A DNA stretch of 64,000 bases, taken from assembly GCA_050303615.1 (NCBI GenBank), contig JBNLCC010000077.1, forward strand, positions 1 through 64,000. The letters run 5' to 3'. How positions within the stretch are numbered: position 1 is the stretch's first letter; each line of letters begins with the position of its first letter. Positions 8,501-17,483 of the stretch are shown in pieces. The translations under genes were made by a program, and so were the position numbers. Under the pieces are notes generated by a model. The model had not been told where the DNA came from. It searched no databases and worked only from the letters and a program-made list of their open reading frames with translations. Origin of the DNA: CAZDXJ01 sp050303615 (GTDB taxonomy: Bacteria > Pseudomonadota > Gammaproteobacteria > Methylococcales > Methylomonadaceae).

Positions 8501-9891
8501 CGGTGACTGTGCCGCTCATCGATACCGGCGAGTTAACCGCGGATAATGCAGTGGAGGAATTGATCCGCAGCCGCATGGAGGGGCTGGGACCGGCAACCGT
8601 CCGGCAATTGGCGCAACCGTTGCAGCTGTCCGAATCGCTAGTCGAGCAGGCTCTGCAGGCATTGCAACAGCAAGGTGTGGTCATCCAAGGCCGCTTTACC
8701 CAACATGCCGATACCACCGAGTGGTGCGAGCGCGGCCTGCTGGCGCGTATTCACCGCTACACCCTAAAACAATTGCGTAGCGATGTGGAACCGGTAGCGC
8801 CCGCCGATTTCATGCGTTTTCTGTTTCGTTGGCACGTACTGCACGATCCGGGCGAAGGCGAAGCGGCACTGGACAAAGTATTGCAGCAATTGGAAGGTCT
8901 CAACCTTCCCGCCGCAGCCTGGGAAACCGAAATTCTACCGCAACGCTTAAAACCGTATTTTGCTACCGATCTTGACCAATTATGCAATTCCGGACGCTTC
9001 GTCTGGCTGCGATTAAAACCGGCAACCGGCAGCCCCCCGAAAGCAGCCGGCAAAAGCACCGCTATCGCCATCATACCGCGCGAGCATTTAGCGCACTGGC
9101 GGCATTTCTCGCCGCTGCCCGATTATCACCACCTGGAGTTGCCGGGTCTGACACAAAAAGTATACGCGGTATTGAAGCAATGGGGCGCCAGCTTCTTTCA
9201 GGAATTGCTAAGCGAAACCGGCCTGCTCAAAACCCAATTGGAAGAGGCGTTGGGACAGCTGGTCGCCGGAGGACTGATCACTTCCGACAGTTTCCAGGGC
9301 CTGCGCACACTGATTTTACCGCAAGCCATTCTGCACCGCCGCGGCAAGCGCCGTCCATTGCACGATCCGCTAGCAACAGCCGGCCGCTGGTCGTTGCTAC
9401 GGCCTGCGGCTAATGCAGCGGTGGATAGTTTCGAGCCGGTGGAACATATCGCACAAACACTGCTGCGCCGCTACGGCGTGGTATTTCGCAAAGTGCTGGA
9501 AAAAGAACAAGGCATTCCTAGTTGGCGCGATTTGCTGTATGTCTATCGCCGCCTGGAAGCACGCGGCGAAATCCGCGGCGGGCGTTTTGTGCAGGGCTTT
9601 GCCGGCGAACAATTCGCATTGCCGCAAGCGGTCAATGCCTTGCGGGAAATACGCAAGCAGCCGAAAACCGGCGAACTGGTCACGATCAGCGCCGCCGATC
9701 CGTTGAACTTGACCGGCATCGTGACTGCCATGGAAAGAATAGGCACCCAAACCGGACATCGCATCCTGTTCCGGGACGGCACGCCGATCGTAAGCGGCTC
9801 GTCGAGCAAGGTGACTTTTCTGCGTGAATTTGACGAAACGGAACAGTGGCGGCTAAGGAAAGCATTGTTTGGATCAGTTTCTTTGGTCTAA
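5575..9891 (+). CDS. lhr: Long-form DEAD/DEAH helicase Lhr
   Basis: This protein of about 1,438 residues is a superfamily 2 helicase of the Lhr family, a DNA/RNA-DNA unwinding enzyme linked to DNA repair. The N-terminal half has a Q-like motif, Walker A APTGSGKT, DEIH, SATQKP, and motif VI QRVGRSGHN. The Lhr core winged-helix and beta-barrel region and the long C-terminal extension of the long Lhr form follow (E. coli Lhr has about 1,538 residues). The frame is open from a GTG at 5539. The ATG codons at 5575 and 5611 are more natural starts, but none has a clear Shine-Dalgarno sequence. It is monocistronic and convergent with the radical SAM gene. Confidence 0.9.
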   Translation: MSSSCPAPPVPTMSDFHPVVAEWFGQQFREPSAVQAQAWPVIQAKQSALIAAPTGSGKTLAAFLAVIDQLVRQGLDGTLPDATQVIYISPLKALSNDIRKNLEQPLSGIDMALLEAALPGVAIRAQTRTGDTTQAERTAMKKFPPHILVTTPESLYILLTSQSGRDMLKTVRTVIVDEIHALAGNKRGAHLMLSLERLNRLTEQLPVRIGLSATQKPLDAIAGFLIGDRQLPCTIIDTGHVRRRDLRIEVTGSPLEAVMANEVWSEIYDWLEQLVLEHRTTLIFVNTRRLAERAAAALAERLGETAVTAHHGSLAKEHRLSAEQRLKRGELKALVATASLELGIDIGDVDLVCQLGSPHGIAAFLQRVGRSGHNLGAIPKGRLFPLSRDDLLECTALLAAISKDQLDKIEIPAHPLDVLAQQIVAEVSCREWNEEELFHTFRPAWPYRRLTEHQYKAVVKMLSDGYHTRRGRRGAYIHRDVVHGMLRARKGARLTAMLNGGAIPDQFDYDVILQPEGLFVGTLNEDFAFESLPGDIFQLGNTCYRMLKIEQGRVYAEDAHGQPPNIPFWFGEAPGRTNELSQAVSELSERLNLLLEQDAGAANHYLRNDLALPPAAAEQLIEYLAAAKAALTVLPSFSRIIFERFFDETGDMHFVVHSPYGSRINRAWGLALRKRFCRRFNFELQAAAGEDNIVLSLGPTHSFPLLEPAGYLKSASVEDLLIQALLAAPMFPTRWRWVANTALAVPRNRAGKKVPAPFQRNDAEDLISVVFPDQLACFENIAGDREVPDHPLVEQTLWDCLHELMDIDGLKQLLTGIEQGAVQIIARDLTSPSPLAQEILNARPYAFLDDAPAEERRTLAIQQRRFANPQEAAEIGRLNPEAITRVCIEAWPEAHNEDELHDALLVLGFLTEAEGERGPLSALHEQMAHGWPALMENLQQNGRAVVLQVSDEQRLWVAAERLHELRRLFPNAASLPVTVPLIDTGELTADNAVEELIRSRMEGLGPATVRQLAQPLQLSESLVEQALQALQQQGVVIQGRFTQHADTTEWCERGLLARIHRYTLKQLRSDVEPVAPADFMRFLFRWHVLHDPGEGEAALDKVLQQLEGLNLPAAAWETEILPQRLKPYFATDLDQLCNSGRFVWLRLKPATGSPPKAAGKSTAIAIIPREHLAHWRHFSPLPDYHHLELPGLTQKVYAVLKQWGASFFQELLSETGLLKTQLEEALGQLVAGGLITSDSFQGLRTLILPQAILHRRGKRRPLHDPLATAGRWSLLRPAANAAVDSFEPVEHIAQTLLRRYGVVFRKVLEKEQGIPSWRDLLYVYRRLEARGEIRGGRFVQGFAGEQFALPQAVNALREIRKQPKTGELVTISAADPLNLTGIVTAMERIGTQTGHRILFRDGTPIVSGSSSKVTFLREFDETEQWRLRKALFGSVSLV

Positions 9892-9915
9892 ATTTAGCTG
9901 AATAAAACCGCCGTA

Positions 9916-11958
9916 TCAACTGTATTGCTCGATCGCCATCGTTTTCCGGTAGAGGCGCCGGATTTTGTACAGGTAGTCCGGTTGTGTCTTCGAAGTTTCG
10001 GTTAAATGATCCTCGATTAAACTAAAATTAAGTCCGCGCAAAATTTCCGGCCGTTGCCGGTGGACTTGCTTGAAGGCATTGATTTCGACAGCGACGAATT
10101 GCTCTCTCGCCGGCCGCGATTCGCTACGCAATGTTTTCAGTCCGGCAGTGATAAAAGGTTCGGCGAAATAGCGCATGACCTCCAGCCGGGAGCCTGAGAA
10201 CTGATAATCAAGTTGCAGCGTGACATCAATCCTGTCAAAAATTGCTGCGGAGTCGTTTTCTTCGATCACCCGAACCTGCTTGATCGGCGATTGCAATAGT
10301 TGATTCCAGGAATATTGCTGCCACGGGGCATACCGCTTTGCCGCAATTTTTTGTTGCTGCGCTTTGATTTGGCCGACAAAATGCGTGTACTGGCCGCAGA
10401 GCGCGAAATATTCGGCAATCAGATACTGGTAGCCGGTGCTGTTAAAACCGAAGCGCTTCACGGCAATAACATGGGCTTTGGGCAAATAGCGCCAGTAGAG
10501 CGCAGCATTTTGCCGCGTCAGAATTTTGATCAGCAGCGATACTTTGTCTGTGGCCGACCGGTACGCCGGCTGCACCACCGGATCGACCAGCTGCAGATGT
10601 CGCATAACCCGTGCAAAATAGGCCTCCGGACGGTAGATACCGTCCAGGATGGTTAAAAAATTCCGCTCCGCCTGCTGCACGGAAAAGTTTTGCGGAATGA
10701 AATTAATCACGCCGTCGGAGTTATTGCGGGTGCTGCTGTTGATGAACCGTCCCTGGCTTTGCACGCGTTCCAGCAAAGCAGTTCCCGGTAAGGCATTCAA
10801 CAGGCCGACCATAACGATCGGCGCGTTGCTGGCATTGACAAATTCGATGAACTCCGCCACCGTGTCATTGGTATCGTTATCGAATCCGTAGATCATGCCC
10901 ATCATCACACCGGCACCGGTCTGTTCTGAAATAAAGCTTAATTTCCCCAGCAGTGAATGGTTGCCGCGCAAGTTCTGATGTTTTTCGGTTTCCCGCAATG
11001 CGGCTTTATTCGGTGTCTCTACACCGTAAAAGCCATTGATAAAGCCGGTTTTCCGGAACCACTCCCGAAGCTGCTGCATAATCGGCAAGTCGTCGGCCAA
11101 TCTTAAGGTAAGCTCGGTATATTTGGGATGATGGAAGCCGATTTGTTCACCGATTCTGTACAGATTCTTTAATACTTCAAGTGCAATTTTGGGGTTGCCG
11201 ATAAAATTGTCATCGACCAGGAATACCGGTCCTTTCCAGCCCAACTCGAACAATTGCTGAAAAGCTGCCAGCGTATCGCGCCACGGAGTGATCCGGTAAT
11301 TTTTCCCGAAACGATCCGGCGCGTCGCAAAATTCACAGGATTCCGGGCACCCCCTGCTGATTTGAAGGGCCATATGTGCATAATTTTGCACATTGATCGA
11401 CGAATAATCCGGCTTAAAAAAACGTTCGGCGGGGGTAAATATGCCCTTGTAATATTTTTTTGCATTGCCGTGCTTCAACCCCAGTAATAGTTCATCTATC
11501 ACCATCTCGGCTTCATTTTCAATCAGATGGTCCGCGATTTCCAGCAGCGGCGAATCACGCGCAACAATCGGTCCTCCGGCAATCAACACCTTGCCGGCTT
11601 GTTTTACAATTTCCGCATCGCTGAGAAATTCATGTTGTTGGGTCAGCATCCCGCCAATATACACATGATCGGCATTGTTAATCAGTTGTTCTAACGGCGT
11701 GGGATCGACATTCCGGTCAAGCAGCACAATTTCATCATAGTGCGGTTTGAGATGGTTATATAAACCCATCATTCCTAAAGGCGGCAAAAGTCTTTTAGGC
11801 AGTCCGAATTCTCCCGGTGGAGCGTACAATTTGAGACTACGCTCATAGCTCCAGAATGTATCCTGGGTATCGAATTTCGGATAAGCCAGAACGGCTTTAT
11901 GGCCGATTTTCTCAACCATTTCCGCCGCACCGGCATCTTTCTTGTATAAAGTCTGCAT
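9916..11958 (-). CDS. B12-binding radical SAM protein with DUF4070-like region and extra C-terminal domain
   Basis: An N-terminal cobalamin-binding Rossmann fold precedes a radical SAM barrel with the CxxxCxxC cluster motif in RGCPESCEFCD. A DUF4070-type segment follows (GMIYGFDNDT, LLNALPGTALLERV). This architecture is shared with hopanoid-modifying enzymes such as HpnR and HpnJ and with other B12-dependent methylases. The protein has about 680 residues, roughly 200 more than typical HpnR, with a tail that includes basic segments. The frame is open to 12033. The ATG at 11958 is chosen because homologous sequence begins soon after, but there is no clear ribosome site. The substrate is unknown. 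Confidence 0.8.
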   Translation of the reverse strand: MQTLYKKDAGAAEMVEKIGHKAVLAYPKFDTQDTFWSYERSLKLYAPPGEFGLPKRLLPPLGMMGLYNHLKPHYDEIVLLDRNVDPTPLEQLINNADHVYIGGMLTQQHEFLSDAEIVKQAGKVLIAGGPIVARDSPLLEIADHLIENEAEMVIDELLLGLKHGNAKKYYKGIFTPAERFFKPDYSSINVQNYAHMALQISRGCPESCEFCDAPDRFGKNYRITPWRDTLAAFQQLFELGWKGPVFLVDDNFIGNPKIALEVLKNLYRIGEQIGFHHPKYTELTLRLADDLPIMQQLREWFRKTGFINGFYGVETPNKAALRETEKHQNLRGNHSLLGKLSFISEQTGAGVMMGMIYGFDNDTNDTVAEFIEFVNASNAPIVMVGLLNALPGTALLERVQSQGRFINSSTRNNSDGVINFIPQNFSVQQAERNFLTILDGIYRPEAYFARVMRHLQLVDPVVQPAYRSATDKVSLLIKILTRQNAALYWRYLPKAHVIAVKRFGFNSTGYQYLIAEYFALCGQYTHFVGQIKAQQQKIAAKRYAPWQQYSWNQLLQSPIKQVRVIEENDSAAIFDRIDVTLQLDYQFSGSRLEVMRYFAEPFITAGLKTLRSESRPAREQFVAVEINAFKQVHRQRPEILRGLNFSLIEDHLTETSKTQPDYLYKIRRLYRKTMAIEQYS

Positions 11959-12318
11959 GATCAAAGTGCACCGCTGACTCCTCATGTCCGATAGCAAATG
12001 ATTGCAATAACGGGCGGTAAATACCGGCAACAATAATGCCTGATTAACCTGCCTCGCCGTGCCGAATAAGCGCCGCAGAAATTACGCAACCTCAGCCATA
12101 CATACCGGCACCAGCCAATATTGTCTTATAAACGTTTAAAATGCATCTATTGTTTGTTCTTCAAGTCAAAACGTTTGATTTCAATATCCCTTTCGGGAAA
12201 TGTAAATATTCATTACACCGCAGTATAAAGAAAAAGACAATCGATTGCAGCACGTTAACAGGGACTGGGATAGAATAGTTGCTTCAGCATCAGTGCCAGC
12301 AACCATGGAGGCGGCGAT
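11959..12318. promoter_or_regulatory. Divergent intergenic region with paired AAACGTTT boxes
   Basis: This AT-rich divergent spacer lies between the radical SAM gene and the CoA-disulfide reductase gene. It contains two copies of the palindromic octamer AAACGTTT (12130-12137 and 12169-12176), 39 bp apart, close to four helical turns. They may be a repressor site, but I cannot name a regulator. A strong GGAGG precedes the reductase start. I see no other gene. Confidence 0.3.
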
Positions 12319-14004
12319 ATGAAACAAACCCAAAAACGTGTATTAATTGTCGGAGGCGTAGCCGGAGGCGCGTCCTGCGCGGCGAGGCTGCGGCGTTTAT
12401 GCGAATATTGCGAAATCATCGTTTTTGATAAAGGTCAACATGTTTCTTTTGCCAATTGCGGACTGCCCTATTTTGTCGGTAACGTTATTGAGCAAGAAAA
12501 ATCATTAATAGTCGCCACTCCCGACTTATTTGAACACCGCTTTAATATCAAGGTACATACCGAACATGAGGTACTGAGCATCGACAGGGAGGCAAAAACC
12601 ATTTCGGTAAAAAATTTGCGGAACGGTGAGACTAACGACGAAAGATATGACGCATTAGTGCTTGCAACCGGCTCAAAAGCGATTCGCCCACCGTTGCCGG
12701 GAATTGATTTACCGGGCATCCATGTTTTGCGAACGATCCCTGACAGCCGCATACTTCGTACCGCCGTGCGAAGCGCCAAACACGCCGTTATTATCGGCGG
12801 CGGTTTCATCGGACTGGAAATGGCGGAAAATCTTGCCAATCTAGGCTTGTCCGTCGCCATTATCGAAATGGCTGACCAGGTTATGCCGCCGCTGGATGCC
12901 GAAATGGCGGTTTATGTTGAGCAAAGTCTCAGGGAAAACGGCGTGAAACTACACCTGGGCAAAAAGGTGGCATCATTTCACCCATTGCCGAACGGTTTGG
13001 CCGTACGCGATTCGGAAGGAGAGCAGTTGGAAACCGATATTGTGTTACTGGCGATTGGTGTACAGCCCGAATCCGCCTTGGCGAAGCAGGCCGGACTGGC
13101 GTTGGGCGTAAAAGAAGCCGTTAAGGTCAATGCAACCATGCAAACCAGCGATCCATCAGTATGGGCGGTGGGAGACGCTATCGAAGTCACCGATTTTATT
13201 ACCGGCCAGCCGCTGTCTTTGCCTTTGGCCGGCCCCGCCAACCGCCAGGGCCGGATAGCGGCAGGCTCGGTACTGGAGTCATTTGATACACAGACACGCC
13301 GAAATCTGACATTTCGAGGCGTACAAGGCACTGCTGTATGTGAAGTGTTTGGTCAAACGATTGCGCTCACCGGCGCAAGCGAAAAATCCCTGCATCGGGC
13401 GGGATTTGCAAATTTCCAAGCGGTTTACCTGCATCCGGGGCACCATGCCGGTTATTTTCCGGGTGCCAAACCAATACATATGAAACTGCTGTTTGCCGTC
13501 GATAGCGGTCGTATTCTGGGAGCACAGGCTGTCGGTCACCAGGGTACGGCCAGACGCATCGATGTCATCGCGATGGCAATACAAATGAAAGCGACGGTTT
13601 TCGACCTGGAAGAAAGTGAACTTTGTTATGCGCCGCAATATGGTGCCGCGAAGGACCCGGTCAACATGTCCGGTATGATTGCGGCAAACCATTTAAGAGG
13701 CGATTTACCGCTAGCCGATTGGTCCGCTCTGGAAAAACCTGGCCATATTGTCCTGGACGTCCGGACAACCTCCGAATTTGCACAGGGCTCGCTGTGCGGA
13801 GCGCTCAATATCCCTGTTGAAGAGCTACGCGCCAGAACGAATGAATTACCGAAAAATACGGAGATTTGGGTGGTATGCGGTGTTGGCCAGAGGGCGTACT
13901 ATGCGGTCAGGATGTTGTTGCAATATGGCTTTCAAGCGCGCATGCTATCCGGCGGAATGCAGACAAATCAGGCAAATAAAGCCGACATCACTGAAAGGCC
14001 ATAG
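12319..14004 (+). CDS. CoA-disulfide reductase/NAD(P)H oxidoreductase with C-terminal rhodanese domain
   Basis: This 561-aa flavoprotein has an FAD-binding GGVAGGASCAARL motif, the single redox cysteine in FANCGLPYFVG, an NAD-binding IIGGGFIGLEMAE and an FAD-binding VWAVGDAIE. A rhodanese domain follows, with LDVRTTSEF and the active loop CGVGQR. The length and order match CoADR-RHD or NADH-polysulfide reductase (Npsr) enzymes, which reduce CoA disulfide, CoA persulfide or polysulfide. The start is supported by GGAGGCGGC just upstream. It is monocistronic. The role is likely in thiol or sulfane-sulfur redox balance, with the substrate inferred. Confidence 0.88.
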   Translation: MKQTQKRVLIVGGVAGGASCAARLRRLCEYCEIIVFDKGQHVSFANCGLPYFVGNVIEQEKSLIVATPDLFEHRFNIKVHTEHEVLSIDREAKTISVKNLRNGETNDERYDALVLATGSKAIRPPLPGIDLPGIHVLRTIPDSRILRTAVRSAKHAVIIGGGFIGLEMAENLANLGLSVAIIEMADQVMPPLDAEMAVYVEQSLRENGVKLHLGKKVASFHPLPNGLAVRDSEGEQLETDIVLLAIGVQPESALAKQAGLALGVKEAVKVNATMQTSDPSVWAVGDAIEVTDFITGQPLSLPLAGPANRQGRIAAGSVLESFDTQTRRNLTFRGVQGTAVCEVFGQTIALTGASEKSLHRAGFANFQAVYLHPGHHAGYFPGAKPIHMKLLFAVDSGRILGAQAVGHQGTARRIDVIAMAIQMKATVFDLEESELCYAPQYGAAKDPVNMSGMIAANHLRGDLPLADWSALEKPGHIVLDVRTTSEFAQGSLCGALNIPVEELRARTNELPKNTEIWVVCGVGQRAYYAVRMLLQYGFQARMLSGGMQTNQANKADITERP

Positions 14005-14094
14005 ACCGGCAACAGGTTTTTAATCTCCGCACACTGAACCGCAAAAGAAGAGGAAAGCCTGATTTTGTCGGCGATGCATCATACTCCCGTACAT

Positions 14095-14123
14095 AAAAAA
14101 GGCTATGTCATTGCGACATAGCC
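14095..14123 (-). terminator. Rho-independent terminator downstream of purB
   Basis: A perfect 9-bp stem (GGCTATGTC / GACATAGCC) with a 5-nt loop is followed, on the minus strand, by a run of six T. It lies about 140 bp after the purB stop. No gene is visible in the 14005-14261 spacer. Confidence 0.8.
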
Positions 14124-14261
14124 CTAAGCACGTAGTTTACACTTGATTGCTTATAACTTTTCAAGGGAGGGACTAAAGTTATGTATAAGAAACAATCGGG
14201 TGTTATTATGGCAGACAACCATGCTTTTTACTGTGAATTGACTCCCAATTCTCATCATTCC

Positions 14262-15626
14262 TTAAATTTCTTTGGCTAATTTCTTTGCATAACCCGTATA
14301 ATCTCGCGGCGCTAGTTTCAGCAAGCGGTTTTTCGCATCGTCCGGTATATCCAGACTGTCAATAAAATCCCGGATTTCCCGGTGGCTTATTCGCTGCCCC
14401 CGGGTCAGTTCCTTGAGCTTTTCATAGGGCTTTTCAATTCCGTATCGGCGCATGACGGTTTGAATGGGTTCGGCTAATACTTCCCAGTTATTATTTAGAT
14501 CGTTTTCAATTATCTCGGGATTAATCTGCAATTTGGCTATGCCTTTCAGCGAGGCCTGGATTGCGATGCTGGTATGGGCAATACCCACACCGATGTTCCT
14601 GAGCACAGTTGAGTCAGTCAGATCCCTTTGCCAGCGCGAAACAGGGAGTTTTTCGCTGAGATGGGAAAAAAGCGCATTGGCCAATCCGAGATTACCTTCC
14701 GAGTTTTCAAAATCAATGGGATTGACTTTGTGCGGCATCGTTGAAGACCCGATTTCTCCGGCAACGGTTTTTTGCCGGAAATAACCCAACGAAATATAGC
14801 CCCATACATCGCGGTCAAAATCCAGCAAAATGGTGTTGAAGCGGAGCAATGCATGGAAAAATTCGGCCATATAATCATGCGGTTCGATTTGGATTGTATA
14901 GGCGTTCCACTGCAGCCCCAATGATTCAACAAAATTCCTTGCTAATTCGGCCCAATCAATTTCGGGATAGGCGATGCTGTGTGCATTGTAATTTCCCACC
15001 GCCCCATTGATTTTCCCCAAAAGCTCAATATTCTCAAACTGTGCTTTTTGACGCTGCATGCGGGCAACCACATTGGCAAACTCCTTACCGGTAGTGGTCG
15101 GGCTGGCCGGCTGGCCGTGGGTACGGGACAGCATAGGCTGATCGGCTGTATCCGCGGCGAGCGTTTTAATTGCACCGATACATTCCGCCATTTGCGCCGT
15201 AATAACCTCGCGGCCTTCCTGTAACATCAAAGCGTAAGACAGATTATTGATATCTTCCGAGGTACATGCAAAATGAAAGAATTCACTAATTTTTTCCAGC
15301 TCAGTGGAGCCGGCAATTTTTTCTTTCAGAAAATATTCAACCGCTTTAACATCATGATTGGTGGTTTTTTCTATGTCTTTTACCCGCTGCGCATCAGCCT
15401 CGGAAAAAGTAGCGACAATGTCGTTCAGCCGTTGCGTTGATGCGGCATTCAGTTCGGCAACTTCACTGATTCCGGAGTGCGCAGCCAGGGCCTGTAGCCA
15501 GCGCACTTCAACGGTGACCCGGAAACGTATCAGGCCGTATTCACTGAAAATCGGACGCAGTTCCGTTACTTTGTCGGCATACCGTCCGTCAATCGGGGAA
15601 ATAGCTGTGAGGGCAAAATTTGTCAT
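14262..15626 (-). CDS. purB: Adenylosuccinate lyase
   Basis: This 454-aa cytosolic enzyme of the fumarase/aspartase superfamily carries out two steps of purine synthesis: SAICAR to AICAR and adenylosuccinate to AMP, both releasing fumarate. The superfamily signature GSSTMPHKVNPIDFENSEGN and the upstream TSEDINN and SRTHGQPASPTT motifs are intact. The length is as in E. coli PurB. It lies downstream of mnmA on the same strand, as in enterobacteria, but hflD, normally between them, is absent here and found at 37357. Confidence 0.97.
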   Translation of the reverse strand: MTNFALTAISPIDGRYADKVTELRPIFSEYGLIRFRVTVEVRWLQALAAHSGISEVAELNAASTQRLNDIVATFSEADAQRVKDIEKTTNHDVKAVEYFLKEKIAGSTELEKISEFFHFACTSEDINNLSYALMLQEGREVITAQMAECIGAIKTLAADTADQPMLSRTHGQPASPTTTGKEFANVVARMQRQKAQFENIELLGKINGAVGNYNAHSIAYPEIDWAELARNFVESLGLQWNAYTIQIEPHDYMAEFFHALLRFNTILLDFDRDVWGYISLGYFRQKTVAGEIGSSTMPHKVNPIDFENSEGNLGLANALFSHLSEKLPVSRWQRDLTDSTVLRNIGVGIAHTSIAIQASLKGIAKLQINPEIIENDLNNNWEVLAEPIQTVMRRYGIEKPYEKLKELTRGQRISHREIRDFIDSLDIPDDAKNRLLKLAPRDYTGYAKKLAKEI

Positions 15627-15803
15627 AGGTTTGTCCTAAAATGCTAAGAATTAATTGTAAATTGATTATGCATGAAAGTTCGGAAGCTCACGCCTTTACC
15701 CCTAAAGGCCAAAACAGGATGGCGAAAATATAAAACTGACATCTGAGATGCGTAGAGGTATCCGAATGAAAGAAATGAAAAAGCTGTTTATACCGTAAAA
15801 ATG

Positions 15804-16892
15804 TCAGCTGTTAAAAACCGATTCAATAACGCCGCCGCCCAGACATTGCTCTCCATTATAAAACACAACCGATTGACCCGGCGTTATGGCGCGTTGCGCT
15901 TGTTGGAAAGTAACGCGACAGCGGTTTCCCGCCAAAGGTTCAACCCGGCAGGCTTGATCCGGTTGTCGGTAACGGGTTTTGGCGGCGCATGTCAACGGTG
16001 CGGGGATTTCCCGGTCATTGACCCAGTCCAACTGTCCGGCTTCCAGCGTATTGTGCAGCAACAAAGGATGGTCATGTCCCTGGCCGACAATCAGGACATT
16101 ATTTTGCAGATCCTTATGCAGCACATACCAGGGCTCATCCGGCGCATCCTTTACGCCTCCGATCCCCAGACCTTGCCGCTGTCCTAAGGTGTAATACATC
16201 AAACCTTGATGCCGGCCCACACACCGGCCTTCTGGGGTACGCATTTCACCGGGCTGGTTGGGAAGGAAACGTTGCAAAAACTCCTTGAATTTTCTTTCGC
16301 CGATAAAACAAATCCCGGTACTGTCTTTCTTCCGGTAATTGTCAAACCCGGCATGTTTCGCCAAAGCCCTGATTTCGGATTTCAGCATATGACCAATAGG
16401 AAACAAGGTGCGGGACAACTGTTTCTGCCCCATGGTATACAAAAAGTAACTCTGCTCTTTACCCGGATCGAGTCCTTTCAATAACCGGTATTCGCCGTTG
16501 ATACAGTCAACGCGGGCATAGTGGCCGGTAGCGATGTAGTCTGCTCCGAGATCCACGGCATAATTTAGAAATGCCTTAAATTTGACATGCTTGTTACATA
16601 GAATATCAGGATTCGGCGTTCTCCCCGCCTTAAATTCGGACAAAAATACTTCGAACACTTCATCCCAATATTCCGCTGCAAAATTGACGGTTTCCAGCGT
16701 TATGCCCAGTTTGTCACAAACTTGTTGCGCATCCGCAAGATCCTCTAAAGCCGTGCATTGGTCGGTTCCGTCATCCTCTTCCCAATTTTTCATGAATAAG
16801 CCGCTGACCTGATAGCCCTGCTCAAGCAGTTTTAAAGCGGTAACCGAGGAATCGACACCACCGGACATGCCGACAATAATTTTTTTACGCAT
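15804..16892 (-). CDS. mnmA: tRNA-specific 2-thiouridylase MnmA
   Basis: MnmA makes 2-thiouridine at wobble U34 of Lys, Glu and Gln tRNAs, taking sulfur from the Tus relay. The PP-loop GMSGGVDSS, the catalytic cysteines in NPDILCNKHVKF and STGICFIGERKF, and the C-terminal barrel are present, giving about 362 residues. The frame is open nine codons further upstream (16919), but MRKKIIVGMSGG at 16892 matches the family start. A 177-bp gene-free spacer separates it from purB. Confidence 0.96.
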   Translation of the reverse strand: MRKKIIVGMSGGVDSSVTALKLLEQGYQVSGLFMKNWEEDDGTDQCTALEDLADAQQVCDKLGITLETVNFAAEYWDEVFEVFLSEFKAGRTPNPDILCNKHVKFKAFLNYAVDLGADYIATGHYARVDCINGEYRLLKGLDPGKEQSYFLYTMGQKQLSRTLFPIGHMLKSEIRALAKHAGFDNYRKKDSTGICFIGERKFKEFLQRFLPNQPGEMRTPEGRCVGRHQGLMYYTLGQRQGLGIGGVKDAPDEPWYVLHKDLQNNVLIVGQGHDHPLLLHNTLEAGQLDWVNDREIPAPLTCAAKTRYRQPDQACRVEPLAGNRCRVTFQQAQRAITPGQSVVFYNGEQCLGGGVIESVFNS

Positions 16893-17146
16893 TAAAGATA
16901 GATCAAGAAATGATTTCAACTAAGACAAATGACGGCGTCCGCCATCCATAGTGATCAAAGGCCATTAAAACCAGAGGATATTTTTAAGTGCCTAGTTTAC
17001 TTTATTTAAAAAATTGATGTAAAAAAGAATTTTTGAGGATAAAATGGAATGCGTCTAATAACGGTATTTTTCCCTGCAGTTTCACTTGAAATTACGGCCT
17101 TTTGCCGTTATGTTAGTTTATATTGATTAACAGAATTATTGCGAAA

Positions 17147-17470
17147 ATGTCTGATTTTAACTCTGATAAAGAAGGTGAAGGAGCGCTGGCTGTACAGGAG
17201 GCAAAACCGAAATTAAAAAAGCCGCCGTTATTCAAAGTAGTCTTATTGAATGACGATTTCACGCCGATGGGTTTCGTCGTGGAAATTCTGGTTCATTATT
17301 TCGCAATGAGCGAAGAAAAGGCTACCCAGGTAATGCTTCAAGTACATACTCAAGGAGCAGGCGTTTGCGGTATTTTTTCGAAAGATGTTGCCGAAACAAA
17401 AGTTCAAATAGTCAACAATTATTCCAGAGAACATCAACATCCTTTAATGTGTACGATGGAAGAAGCCTGA
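17147..17470 (+). CDS. clpS: ClpS adaptor of the ClpAP protease
   Basis: ClpS binds N-degron substrates and delivers them to ClpA. The 107-aa protein shows the family core KVVLLNDDFTPMGFVVEIL, the hydrophobic-pocket region and the HPLMCTMEE end. The ATG at 17147 is chosen over an open-frame start at 17123 because MSDFNSDKEGEG gives the usual ClpS length. clpA follows after 13 bp, so the two are cotranscribed. Confidence 0.95.
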   Translation: MSDFNSDKEGEGALAVQEAKPKLKKPPLFKVVLLNDDFTPMGFVVEILVHYFAMSEEKATQVMLQVHTQGAGVCGIFSKDVAETKVQIVNNYSREHQHPLMCTMEEA

Positions 17471-17483
17471 CGGTGGGGTCAAT

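Noticed and set aside
5900..9800. Many long antisense frames inside lhr, some above 200 codons
   Set aside because: They are shadows of a GC-rich coding strand with no family match or start signals.
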